DNA of 64,000 bases from positions 1,178,001-1,242,000 of the forward strand of contig NZ_CP061498.1 of the NCBI RefSeq assembly GCF_014681765.1, read 5' to 3'. The stretch comes from Roseicitreum antarcticum. GTDB lineage: Bacteria > Pseudomonadota > Alphaproteobacteria > Rhodobacterales > Rhodobacteraceae. The notes beneath the pieces were generated by a model. The model searched no databases and was not told the origin of the DNA. It saw only the letters and a program-made list of their open reading frames with translations. Shown here in pieces: positions 17,533-27,077 of this stretch. How positions within the stretch are numbered: the first letter of the stretch is position 1; every line of letters starts with the position of its first letter. The position numbers were made by a program, and so were the translations under genes.

Positions 17533-18465
17533 TCAGTACCCTGTGGCCGGATCGACCCGGTGCACGAAAGGCTGGCCCGCCTGCCCCCGCACGATATTAT
17601 CGACGATGACCTGCGCCGCACTGTGCGGCCGGGTTTCGGCGGCGATGTGGGGGGTGACGGTCACGCGCGGATGCGCCCAGAACGGATGCTCGGCGGGCAA
17701 AGGTTCCATCCGGAAGACATCCAGCGTGGCATGCGCCACCTGCCCGCTGTCCAGTACAGCCAGCAGCGCGTCATCATCAATCAGATGGCCGCGCCCGGGA
17801 TTGATGAGGCGCGCGCCGCGTGGCAGCAACGACAGGCGGTCCGCGTCCAGCAGGTTCTCGGTCCCCGGCGTGCGGGGCAGCAGCGTCACCACGATCTCGG
17901 CGCGCGACAACACATTCTGCAAGCCTTCCGGCCCGGCATGGCAGGTCACGCCCGGAACCGTGCGCGCCGTGCGCGCCCAGCCATCCACGGCAAAGCCCAA
18001 CCCCGCCAACGCGCGCGCGCAGGTCTGCCCCAGCGCGCCCAGCCCGAGCATGGCCACCTGGCGCTGCGATGCCAGCGGCGGCGCCTCTGGACGCCAAACG
18101 CCGTCTTGCCGGGTGATATGGTCATCAAGGCCAAGGTGATAGCGCAGCACATGACCCGTCACATATTCCACCATGCCCTGCGTCAGCGCGGGGTCCACCA
18201 TGCGGCACAGCGGCTGGTGTAACGTCGGATTGCCCACGATCCGTTCAACCCCGGCCCAAAGGTTCAGCACCGCGCAGCAGCGGGTAAAAGGGCTGAAATC
18301 AGTCAGCGCGCTGCCGGGCGCATAGACGATGTAATCCACCGTCTCTGGATCAGCCTCACGCGTCAGCACGGCGTTCAGCCCGGCGGCATCCAGCGCATCT
18401 ATCAGGGGCGCGCGATAGTTGTTCCACAGGGCGTCACCCGGTGCGAACAGAATGGTCAGGGTCAT
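17533..18465 (-). CDS. ghrA: D-2-hydroxyacid dehydrogenase (GhrA-like glyoxylate/hydroxypyruvate reductase)
   Basis: This 310-aa NAD(P)-dependent dehydrogenase is of the GhrA type, which reduces glyoxylate or hydroxypyruvate. Its nucleotide-binding motif is MLGLGALGQTCARAL, and family segments include LPRTPGTENLLDADRL, LPRGARLINPGRGHLIDDDALL and the catalytic HPRVTVTPHIAAETRP. Its start overlaps the rodA stop (ATGA), so it is the last gene of the mre/mrd operon; a functional tie to cell-shape genes is not obvious. The frame stays open far upstream into rodA, but that is antisense-frame chance. Confidence 0.87.
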   Translation of the reverse strand: MTLTILFAPGDALWNNYRAPLIDALDAAGLNAVLTREADPETVDYIVYAPGSALTDFSPFTRCCAVLNLWAGVERIVGNPTLHQPLCRMVDPALTQGMVEYVTGHVLRYHLGLDDHITRQDGVWRPEAPPLASQRQVAMLGLGALGQTCARALAGLGFAVDGWARTARTVPGVTCHAGPEGLQNVLSRAEIVVTLLPRTPGTENLLDADRLSLLPRGARLINPGRGHLIDDDALLAVLDSGQVAHATLDVFRMEPLPAEHPFWAHPRVTVTPHIAAETRPHSAAQVIVDNIVRGQAGQPFVHRVDPATGY

Positions 18466-19610
18466 GAACGCTCTCTCGGTCGGTGGATATGCGCGCTTTG
18501 TACCAGACCGAAGGCGATCATCAACACCACCATGGCCGAGCCGCCATAGGACACCAGCGGCAGCGGCACCCCCACGACCGGGGCCAGCCCCATCACCATA
18601 GCCATGTTCACGCCGAAATAGAGGAAGAACGTCGAGGCGACGCCGATCACCAGCAACGCGGCGAAGCGGTTGGTGGTCTTCAGCGCGGTGAAGAAACAAA
18701 AGCCCAGGATCAGGATGTACAGCACAAGAAGCGTCACACCGCCGATGAAGCCAAATTCCTCGGCCAAGGTGGTGAAGATGAAATCGGTCTGTTTCTCGGG
18801 CAGGAAGTTCAGCTGCGATTGCGAGCCCTGCATGAAGCCGCGCCCCGACCAGCCGCCAGAGCCCAGCGCGATCTTCGATTGGCTGATGTGGTAGCCCGCG
18901 CCCAACGGATCGATCGTAGGGTCCAGAAACGCGTCGATCCGGCGATACTGATAATCTTGCAGGACCTGCCATTCGGTCCCGCGCGACACCATCACCGCAG
19001 CAATCAGTCCAACCCCCAGCCCGATCACGACGGCGAAATAGATCCAGCTGACACCGGCGGCAAAGATCACTGCCCCGCTGCCCAGCAGCACCAGAAGGGC
19101 GGTGCCAAGGTCGGGCTGGCGCAAAATCAGCCCGGCCGGGACCAGCACGATCAACACCGCCAACAAGACCCACACCGGGCGCGAGGTCCGTTTGATGTCC
19201 AGCCAGTCGTAATAGGCGGCCAGCGCCATCACCACTGTGATCTTGGTCAGTTCGGAAGGTTGCAGCCGGATCGGCCCAATCTCCAACCACCGCTGCGCGC
19301 CCATGCCCACGGAGCCGAAGAACTCTACCCCCAGCAGCAAAAGCACCGACAGCGCATAGGCCAGCGCCGCCATGTTGCGCCAGAACCAGACCGGCACGAA
19401 GGCCACGACAAACATCAAGACCAATGCGAAACCGAAGCGCTGCATCTGCGGCTCTGCCCAGGGAGTGAAGGACCCGCCCGCGACGGAATAGAGCATGAGG
19501 AAGCCGACACATGCCACAGCGATCAGCAAGACCACCAGCGGCCAGTTCAGGTGCAGCACCTTGGCCACGCCCGTCGGCGTGCGGCGCACGGTGTATTCAA
19601 GATAGCTCAT
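18462..19610 (-). CDS. rodA: Rod-shape peptidoglycan glycosyltransferase RodA
   Basis: This 382-aa SEDS-family membrane protein polymerises glycan strands for side-wall growth together with PBP2. About ten membrane segments are visible, with conserved GAQRWLEIGPIRLQPSELTKI, a long extracellular loop (RRIDAFLDPTIDPLGAGYH) and GLAPVVGVPLPLVSYGGSAM. The ATG at 19610 (MSYLEYTV) was preferred over an upstream start because of domain position. It lies 141 bases after mrdA and overlaps the dehydrogenase gene downstream. Confidence 0.96.
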   Translation of the reverse strand: MSYLEYTVRRTPTGVAKVLHLNWPLVVLLIAVACVGFLMLYSVAGGSFTPWAEPQMQRFGFALVLMFVVAFVPVWFWRNMAALAYALSVLLLLGVEFFGSVGMGAQRWLEIGPIRLQPSELTKITVVMALAAYYDWLDIKRTSRPVWVLLAVLIVLVPAGLILRQPDLGTALLVLLGSGAVIFAAGVSWIYFAVVIGLGVGLIAAVMVSRGTEWQVLQDYQYRRIDAFLDPTIDPLGAGYHISQSKIALGSGGWSGRGFMQGSQSQLNFLPEKQTDFIFTTLAEEFGFIGGVTLLVLYILILGFCFFTALKTTNRFAALLVIGVASTFFLYFGVNMAMVMGLAPVVGVPLPLVSYGGSAMVVLMIAFGLVQSAHIHRPRERS

Positions 19611-19751
19611 GCCCGTTTTCCCACGATCTGGCCCGCCGTGCTTTGACCTGCCGCAATCCACAATGTCGCGGTGACGACTGCCCGCCCGGAGCACATCCCA
19701 CCCTTCAGCCCATGGGCCCACGTGCCGCCAAAAATCCGCGCCATGCTGACC

Positions 19752-21695
19752 CTACGCACGGTCCGCACCCGGCGGTGTGCTTTGGGACATGCGCTGTTGC
19801 AACTCGCGCTGCTGCGTTTCGATCCGGTTGCGCTGCGGTGTCGGATAGGCGCTGAGCGGCGGCATCCCGCCACTGAGCGCTGCCAGCACCAGATCGCGCC
19901 CGATGGGGGCTGCGGCGGAGGAGCCGCCACCGCCATGTTCCACCACCACGCTGACCGCGATGCGGGGCGCGATGTCGGGGGCGAAACCCACAAACAACGC
20001 GTGGTTGCGGCGGTTCCACGGCAGATCCTCTTGGCTGCGCAACCCCGCCGCGCGTTCGGCGGCGGTGATCGAGAACACCTGGCTCGTGCCGGTTTTGCCC
20101 GCCATGCGGTAATCCGCTTCGACAATGCGCGACGACCAGGCAGTGCCCCGCTGCGTGTTGCAGACATCCGACATGCCTCGGCGCACCAAGTCGATCCAAC
20201 TGGGGTCCAGATCCAGTCCTTTCGCGACCTCGGACACCTGTTCCACACCGTTGATCGACCGCACCAGCCGGGGCAGCACGGCGGTGCCACTGGCCAGCCG
20301 CGCGGTCATCACCGCCAGTTGCAAGGGCGTGGACAGCACGAAGCCCTGCCCGATCGAAGCATTGACGGTGTCACCCACCATCCAGGGCGCGCCGCGCCGC
20401 GCCTGTTTCCATTCGCGCGTCGGATTCAACCCGGATTGTACCGCCGACATGGGCAGATCATAGCGGATGCCCAGCCCCAACCGCTCCGACATTTCGTTGA
20501 TCTTGTCGATACCGACGCGCTGCGCCATCTCGTAGAAATACACATCGCAAGATTCCGAAAGCGCCGAGACCATGTTGACCCGGCCATGCCCGCCGCGCCG
20601 CCAGCAGTGGAACCGCGTGCCCGACACATCCATGTGCCCCGGGCAATAGACACGTTCATCCGGGGTGGTTTCGCGGGCCTGCAGCGCGGCCAGCGCCGTG
20701 ACCATCTTGAAGGTCGATCCGGGCGGATACATGCCCTGCACCGTCTTGTCGGCCAGCGGGCGGTATGGGTCGTCCAGCAAGCCCTGGTAATCGGGCACCG
20801 AGATGCCGCGGACAAAAAGGTTGGGGTCAAAGGTCGGGGCCGAGGCCATGGCCAGAAGGTCGCCATTATGCACATCCATGACCACGGCAGCCGCGCTTTC
20901 CCCGCCCAGCCGCGCCTGTGCGAAGTTTTGCAGCCGGTGGTCCAGTGTCAACTGCGCATTCACGCCCGCCACACCTTCGACACGGTCCAGTTCGCGCATG
21001 ACCCGCCCGACCGAGTTCACCTCGATCCGACGCGAACCGGCGCTGCCGCGCAAGCTGTCCTCCAGCGCGCGTTCGACCCCGATCTTGCCGATCTGAAAAC
21101 GCGGGATCTGCAAGACCGGGTCGGGGTTTTCCAATGCCTCCAGATCGCGTTCGGACACCGGGCCGACATAGCCCACCACATGGGCGAAATCGCCGCGCAG
21201 CGGATAGCTGCGCGACAGGCCAACCTCTGGCGTGATGCCGGGCAGCGCGGGGGCATTGGCGGCCACGCGCGCCACCTCTTCCCAGCGCAGGCGGTCGATG
21301 ATCGTCACTGGCACGAAAGAGCGGTTGCGAAGCAGGTCGCGGCGCGCGCGCTCGATATCCTCATCGCTGAGCGGGACCAAACGGCGCAGACGGGCCAGTG
21401 CCGCATCAATATCGCCCGCGTCTTCGCGCACCATGACGATACGGTAATTCTGTTCATTGCCCGCGATCAACACGCCATTACGGTCGTGGATCAGGCCGCG
21501 CGCTGGCGGGATAAGGCGAATGTTGATGCGGTTCTCGTCAGCCAGCAGACGGAACTGGTCGGCCTGTTTCACCTGCATCTGCCGCATACGCCAGACCAGC
21601 GTGCCCGCCACGGCAAGCTGAAGCCCGCCCAGCACTGCCGCACGGCGCGAGATCATCGCAACACTGGCCGATTTGTCCTTGTCGGAACGTTTCAT
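19752..21695 (-). CDS. mrdA: Penicillin-binding protein 2
   Basis: This 647-aa class B penicillin-binding protein is the elongasome transpeptidase. It has a short cytoplasmic tail, one membrane anchor (about residues 18-36), a PBP dimerisation domain starting near RINIRLIPPARGLIHDRNG, and a transpeptidase domain with PPGSTFKM (active Ser and Lys), SESCD (SxN-equivalent) and AGKTGTSQ. A mainly Gln/Arg tail closes it. The start overlaps the mreD stop by 4 bases (ATGA). Confidence 0.97.
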   Translation of the reverse strand: MKRSDKDKSASVAMISRRAAVLGGLQLAVAGTLVWRMRQMQVKQADQFRLLADENRINIRLIPPARGLIHDRNGVLIAGNEQNYRIVMVREDAGDIDAALARLRRLVPLSDEDIERARRDLLRNRSFVPVTIIDRLRWEEVARVAANAPALPGITPEVGLSRSYPLRGDFAHVVGYVGPVSERDLEALENPDPVLQIPRFQIGKIGVERALEDSLRGSAGSRRIEVNSVGRVMRELDRVEGVAGVNAQLTLDHRLQNFAQARLGGESAAAVVMDVHNGDLLAMASAPTFDPNLFVRGISVPDYQGLLDDPYRPLADKTVQGMYPPGSTFKMVTALAALQARETTPDERVYCPGHMDVSGTRFHCWRRGGHGRVNMVSALSESCDVYFYEMAQRVGIDKINEMSERLGLGIRYDLPMSAVQSGLNPTREWKQARRGAPWMVGDTVNASIGQGFVLSTPLQLAVMTARLASGTAVLPRLVRSINGVEQVSEVAKGLDLDPSWIDLVRRGMSDVCNTQRGTAWSSRIVEADYRMAGKTGTSQVFSITAAERAAGLRSQEDLPWNRRNHALFVGFAPDIAPRIAVSVVVEHGGGGSSAAAPIGRDLVLAALSGGMPPLSAYPTPQRNRIETQQRELQQRMSQSTPPGADRA

Positions 21696-22231
21696 ACCCG
21701 TCTTCCGATCGCATCCACTTCGCCCGTGGCGGGTTTGCGGACATTGAACACAAAATGCGAGACCATCACCACCACCGGATAGGCCACGACTGTGCCGATA
21801 AACTGCCCCATGCTCAACCCCAGCGGAGCCTGCGGGACCATCACAATCGCGAGGATGACACGATACGCCAAAGTCATCGCCAACAAGACAGCACTGACAA
21901 TCGCCAATTCAAGCACAATCGTCACGCCACGCAAACCCGCACCGCGACGGCGCAGGAATTCCGATCCCAGCAAAACCAGCAGCGCCCAGAGCCCTGGCGG
22001 GCGCAACAGCAGCAGATCCTCGGCAAAGAACACCGCGCCAATCACCAGCGCGGGCAAGTAATCAGGGCGGCGCAGCACCCAGGCGAAAGTCAGGCAGACC
22101 AGTAGGTTGGGCATGGGCCAAGTGTCCGGGGACAGGCCCAGCGGCAGCAACCGCATGAACAGCGACACCACAACAATGCACAGAAACAGCGCGGTAAACA
22201 CCAGCGGGCTGGTCGGCTTGCCGTTAGCCAT
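21692..22231 (-). CDS. mreD: Rod shape-determining protein MreD
   Basis: This 179-aa inner-membrane protein has five or six hydrophobic segments and matches MreD in size, place and pattern (PNLLVCLTFAWVLRRPDYLPALVIG, FFAEDLLLLRPPGLWALLVLL). The ATG at 22231 overlaps the mreC stop by 8 bases; its own stop overlaps mrdA. MreD links MreC to the synthesis machinery. Sequence conservation in this family is low, so the call rests partly on context. Confidence 0.9.
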   Translation of the reverse strand: MANGKPTSPLVFTALFLCIVVVSLFMRLLPLGLSPDTWPMPNLLVCLTFAWVLRRPDYLPALVIGAVFFAEDLLLLRPPGLWALLVLLGSEFLRRRGAGLRGVTIVLELAIVSAVLLAMTLAYRVILAIVMVPQAPLGLSMGQFIGTVVAYPVVVMVSHFVFNVRKPATGEVDAIGRRV

Positions 22232-23186
22232 CACGTGCAGGCCGGGCGGGCGCGGTGCCGTCGAAAGCAGGTTGTTCCGGGGCCGGCATGTCGGGCGCGG
22301 CAACCGGCGCTGCGGGGGCCGGGGCATCTTCGGGCAACAGAAGCCCACCAGTTTCCAGAACGCGGTCGATCTGGCGCGATCGCAGGACGCGCAGGAAATC
22401 CAGCCTGCCGTAATCCGCCGCCAGCCGCACCCGCAAGCGGCGGTCGGTATCCATTGCGACCTCACCCACCAAAAGGCCTGCCGGGAACACGTCGCCGTCA
22501 TCAGACGACACCACGCGGTCGCCGGGCCGCACGTCATCGGTGTTTTCCAGGAAGTCCAGCAACGGCATCGGCCCGGTATCGCCGGTCAGGATGGCCCGCA
22601 TGCCCGAGGGCTGCACCACCACCGGCACCCGGCTGGCGCTGTCAGTCAGCAAAACCACGCGCGCCGATTGCCGCCCGATGCCCGAAATCCGCCCCGCAAG
22701 GCCCAGCCCGTCCATCACCGCCCAGCCGTCCTGCACCCCGTCGCGCGCCCCCACGTTCAGAAGCACCGATTTGCGGAACGGTGAGCCGCTATCGGCGAGC
22801 ACGACGCCAGTGATATGGGTCAGTTGCGGTTCGAGCCGCACCTGGTTGAGGTCGAGGAGTTGCGCGTTGCGCTGTTCCAATTGCAACGCCGCCTCGCGCC
22901 AAGCGCGCATCTGCTGCAACTCGCGCCGCAATTCCTGGTTTTGTTCGTAAATGCGCGTGTAAGACCGAAAGTTTTCCAGCATCCCCACCGCTTTCGTCAC
23001 CGGCAACAGGGCCCAATCAAAGCTGGGTACCACCCGGTCCACCACGGCTGCGCGGAACTGTTCGACCCGCGGGCTGTCGATGCGCCAGACCAAAAAAACC
23101 GCGACGAAAAGGCCAATCATACAGCCGATCAGCAAACGTCTGACCGGGCGCACAAAATCTTCGTCGGCGTTACGGTCCTGAGCCAA
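22224..23186 (-). CDS. mreC: Rod shape-determining protein MreC
   Basis: This 320-aa protein has one membrane anchor (about residues 18-36), a coiled-coil segment (about 70-110, rich in Gln/Glu/Arg) and the MreC beta-domain (about 115-275, with GVQDGWAVMDGLGLAGRI and DDVRPGDRVVSSDDGDVFPAGLLVGEV). The last 45 residues are Pro/Ala-rich and probably disordered. It forms a periplasmic scaffold that activates PBP2-RodA. It follows mreB by 99 bases. Confidence 0.95.
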   Translation of the reverse strand: MAQDRNADEDFVRPVRRLLIGCMIGLFVAVFLVWRIDSPRVEQFRAAVVDRVVPSFDWALLPVTKAVGMLENFRSYTRIYEQNQELRRELQQMRAWREAALQLEQRNAQLLDLNQVRLEPQLTHITGVVLADSGSPFRKSVLLNVGARDGVQDGWAVMDGLGLAGRISGIGRQSARVVLLTDSASRVPVVVQPSGMRAILTGDTGPMPLLDFLENTDDVRPGDRVVSSDDGDVFPAGLLVGEVAMDTDRRLRVRLAADYGRLDFLRVLRSRQIDRVLETGGLLLPEDAPAPAAPVAAPDMPAPEQPAFDGTAPARPARDG

Positions 23187-23285
23187 AGCGACCCTCTCAG
23201 TCAGTCACGGTAGCGCGCGGAGGCGCGCAGGTGCTCATCAGCGTCATCGCACGTCAGCTATCAAGGCTGACGGCTTGCACAGCTG

Positions 23286-24488
<1,203 letters not shown>

Positions 24489-24521
24489 TCACGATATGGT
24501 CACGCACCGGTCGCCGGGTGC

Positions 24522-26090
24522 CTAGCCCGCTGTCTGCATCAGTTCCGAGAGATTGCCGCGGTGCTTATGCAGAATCAGTTTGTTCAGCGCGTTGACATAG
24601 GCCTTGGCCGAAGCGACGACCGTATCGGTATCCGCAGATTGCCCGGTATAGGTCCGCCCATCCTGTTCCAGCCGCACACTGACAGTTGCCTGCGCATCCG
24701 TGCCCTCGGTCACCGCATGGACTTGGTACAGCTGCAACCGCGCGCCGTGCGGGAAAAGCATTTTCACCGCATTGAATGTCGCATCCACCGGACCGTCGCC
24801 AGTGGCATCAATGCTGTGATCCACGCCCTCGATCGCCAGGGTCAGATCGGCCTCTTGCGGGCCTTCGGTACCGCAGATAACGCGCAGCTTGCGCACTTGC
24901 AGGTAATCATGTTCGGCATTGGTGGCACTGTCTTGCATCAACGCGATCAGATCGTCGTCGTATACTTCCTTTTTTCGGTCGGCCAGCGCCTTGAAGCGGA
25001 CGAACACGTCCTTCAGTTGGTTGTCCCCCAGCTCATACCCCAGATCCGCCAGTTTGGAGCGCAGCGCAGCGCGACCCGAGTGTTTACCCATCACCAAATT
25101 GGTGGCCGACAGCCCGATATCGGCGGGACGCATGATCTCGAAGGTTTCCGAGTTCTTCAACATCCCGTCTTGGTGGATGCCGGATTCGTGGGCAAAGGCG
25201 TTCTTGCCCACCACCGCCTTGTTGAACTGCACCGGAAACCCCGAAACCGTGGCGACCAGACGCGAGATCTGCATGATCCGCGTTGTATCAATTCCGGTAC
25301 GGTAGGGCATGATGTCGTTGCGCACGCGCAGGGCCATCACCACCTCTTCCAGCGCGGTATTGCCCGCGCGCTCGCCCAGACCGTTGATGGTGCATTCGAT
25401 CTGGCGCGCCCCGGCCTCGACCGCCGCCAGGGCATTCGCTGTCGCCATGCCCAGATCATTGTGACAATGGGTGGCGAAGGTGATGGCGTCGGCACCCGGC
25501 ACGCGTTCCAGCAGCATGCGGATCAGTGCGGCGCTTTCACGCGGCGCGGTATAGCCCACAGTGTCGGGAATGTTGATCGTAGTGGCGCCCGCCTTGATCG
25601 CGGTCTCTACCACGCGGCACAGATAATCATGTTCCGTCCTTGTGGCATCCATCGGCGACCATTGGATATTGTCGCACAAGTTGCGCGCGTGGCTAACGGT
25701 GTCGTGGATCTTCGCAACCATACCGTCCATATCCAGCGCCGTTATATCGCGGTGCAGCGGCGAGGTGCCAATGAAGGTATGGATGCGCGGCTGGGCTGCG
25801 TGTTTCACGGCCTCGTAGGCGCGGTCAATGTCGTTGAAATTCGCGCGCGCCAGCCCGCAGATCACGGAGTTTTTCGACAGGCGGGCAATGTCGGCGACGG
25901 CTTCGAAATCGCCCTCGGAGGCGACGGGAAACCCGGCCTCGATCACATCGACGCCCATGTCATCCAGCAGGGCAGCGATTTCCAGCTTTTCAGCATGGCT
26001 CATGGTGGCGCCAGGGCTTTGTTCGCCGTCGCGCAGGGTGGTGTCAAAAATGATGACGCGGTCTTGGTCTGCATTGGTCGCGATGGTCAT
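24522..26090 (-). CDS. leuA: 2-isopropylmalate synthase
   Basis: This 522-aa enzyme makes the first committed step of leucine synthesis, joining acetyl-CoA and 2-ketoisovalerate. The DRE-TIM barrel opens with IFDTTLRDGEQSPGATM; metal-binding THCHNDLGMATANALAAVEAGA and the NGLGERAGNTALEEVVMAL segment are present; a C-terminal leucine-sensing LeuA domain (about 395-510) follows. A leader peptide with three consecutive Leu codons and a nested hairpin lies upstream, indicating control by attenuation in addition to feedback inhibition. Confidence 0.96.
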   Translation of the reverse strand: MTIATNADQDRVIIFDTTLRDGEQSPGATMSHAEKLEIAALLDDMGVDVIEAGFPVASEGDFEAVADIARLSKNSVICGLARANFNDIDRAYEAVKHAAQPRIHTFIGTSPLHRDITALDMDGMVAKIHDTVSHARNLCDNIQWSPMDATRTEHDYLCRVVETAIKAGATTINIPDTVGYTAPRESAALIRMLLERVPGADAITFATHCHNDLGMATANALAAVEAGARQIECTINGLGERAGNTALEEVVMALRVRNDIMPYRTGIDTTRIMQISRLVATVSGFPVQFNKAVVGKNAFAHESGIHQDGMLKNSETFEIMRPADIGLSATNLVMGKHSGRAALRSKLADLGYELGDNQLKDVFVRFKALADRKKEVYDDDLIALMQDSATNAEHDYLQVRKLRVICGTEGPQEADLTLAIEGVDHSIDATGDGPVDATFNAVKMLFPHGARLQLYQVHAVTEGTDAQATVSVRLEQDGRTYTGQSADTDTVVASAKAYVNALNKLILHKHRGNLSELMQTAG

Positions 26091-26110
26091 GGTGAAATCT
26101 CACTTATGGT

Positions 26111-26188
26111 CTTAGCCGGGAATTTGGGGTTCGGGCGCTGGTCACCTCTGAGCGGTCGCGCCCAAGGGCACGCTCAGAGGCGGCTAAG
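26111..26188 (-). promoter_or_regulatory. leuA attenuator: nested hairpin overlapping the leader peptide
   Basis: Two nested complementary pairs are present. The inner arms are CCTCTGAGCG (26145-26154) and its complement (26171-26180), a perfect 10-bp stem. The outer arms are CTTAGCCG (26111-26118) and its complement (26181-26188). The right outer arm overlaps the Leu codons of the leader peptide, so a ribosome stalled on them would block the long stem. No U-run follows, so the output may be Rho access or leuA ribosome-site access rather than intrinsic termination. Confidence 0.6.
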
Positions 26189-26269
26189 AAGAAGGCCCGC
26201 GCGAACATCACGGCACACACCCCAAACGGGGGTGCCTCCGACATCCGCGATGTGTGCGTTCTGTACCAT
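26174..26269 (-). CDS. Leucine-rich leader peptide of leuA (attenuator peptide)
   Basis: A 31-codon frame begins at an ATG at 26269 and ends in TGA at 26174, 83 bases before the leuA start. Near its end it has three consecutive Leu codons (CTT CTT CTT at 26186-26194) and a fourth Leu as the last codon (LLLSRL-stop). The stop codon lies inside the right arm of a 10-bp hairpin. This is the layout of a ribosome-stalling attenuator. The first 20 codons have no special feature, and the true start could be a later codon; no strong ribosome-binding site was identified. Confidence 0.72.
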   Translation of the reverse strand: MVQNAHIADVGGTPVWGVCRDVRAGLLLSRL

Positions 26270-26411
26270 GCCCGCGACTATACGGCGCATGACGGAAAAG
26301 AAAAGTCCGAAAATGCCCCTCCGCGCGGCAGCACGCAGGCAGATCAGCGGGGGGCAGTTGATTGCCGTCGCCCCACCCCTACCTGAGGTCCTGAAACAAT
26401 GGGAACATGAC

Positions 26412-27077
26412 ATGATGCAGGCATTGGTGATCGGGGCGTCGGGGGGAATCGGGGCGGCGCTGTGCGACGCGCTGGCCGCGCGCGGGGCGCAGGTGACCCG
26501 GTTATCGCGCCGGGCCGATGGGCTGGACATCACCAGCGAGGCGTCGGTCGCCGAACATCTCGGCGCGTTGACCGGCCCGTTCGATATGGTGTTGGTCGCC
26601 ACAGGCGCGCTGGAAATCGGCGCGAATGGCCCCGAAAAATCGCTGCGCCAGCTGTCAGCCGAGGCGTTGAGCGCGCAATTCGCCCTTAACGCCATTGGCC
26701 CCGCGCTGGTGCTGAAACACGCCCTGCCCCTGTTGGCGCGCGACCGGCGCGCAGTGTTCTGCGCGCTTTCGGCGCGCGTCGGCTCCATCGGCGACAACCG
26801 CGCGGGCGGCTGGTATTCGTACCGCACCGCCAAGGCCGCACTGAACCAGTTGATCCATTCCGGCGCGATCGAACTGGCGCGCAGCCACAAGGATGCAATC
26901 TGTGTCGCGCTGCACCCCGGCACGGTCGCGACACCCTTTACCGAGAAATACCTGGGCCGCCACCCGGCCGTGCCACCACCAGAGGCTGCGGATCGCATCC
27001 TTGGCGTGCTGGACGGCCTGACACCCGCAGACACGGGCGGGTTCTATGACTGGGCTGGCAAGGTGGTGCCGTGGTGA
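26412..27077 (+). CDS. Short-chain dehydrogenase/reductase (CsgA-like)
   Basis: This 221-aa SDR-family oxidoreductase has the Rossmann motif VIGASGGIGAAL, an ALSARVGSIGDNRAGG segment with catalytic Ser, and YSYRTAKAALN carrying the Tyr-x3-Lys pair. Proteins of this type often sit before an FeS cryptochrome/photolyase gene in Rhodobacterales. Its stop overlaps the photolyase start, so the two are coupled. Substrate unknown. Two adjacent ATGs (26412 and 26415) could each serve as start. Confidence 0.85.
   Translation: MMQALVIGASGGIGAALCDALAARGAQVTRLSRRADGLDITSEASVAEHLGALTGPFDMVLVATGALEIGANGPEKSLRQLSAEALSAQFALNAIGPALVLKHALPLLARDRRAVFCALSARVGSIGDNRAGGWYSYRTAKAALNQLIHSGAIELARSHKDAICVALHPGTVATPFTEKYLGRHPAVPPPEAADRILGVLDGLTPADTGGFYDWAGKVVPW

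Noticed and set aside
17533-19512. A single 659-codon protein joining the dehydrogenase to upstream sequence
   Set aside because: The upstream part is a shifted frame of rodA. The dehydrogenase begins at 18465, overlapping the rodA stop as ATGA.
24561-26411. A long open frame extending upstream of the SDR gene across leuA
   Set aside because: Only the last 221 codons match a known family. The rest is antisense to leuA, and a start at 26412 fits the SDR fold.
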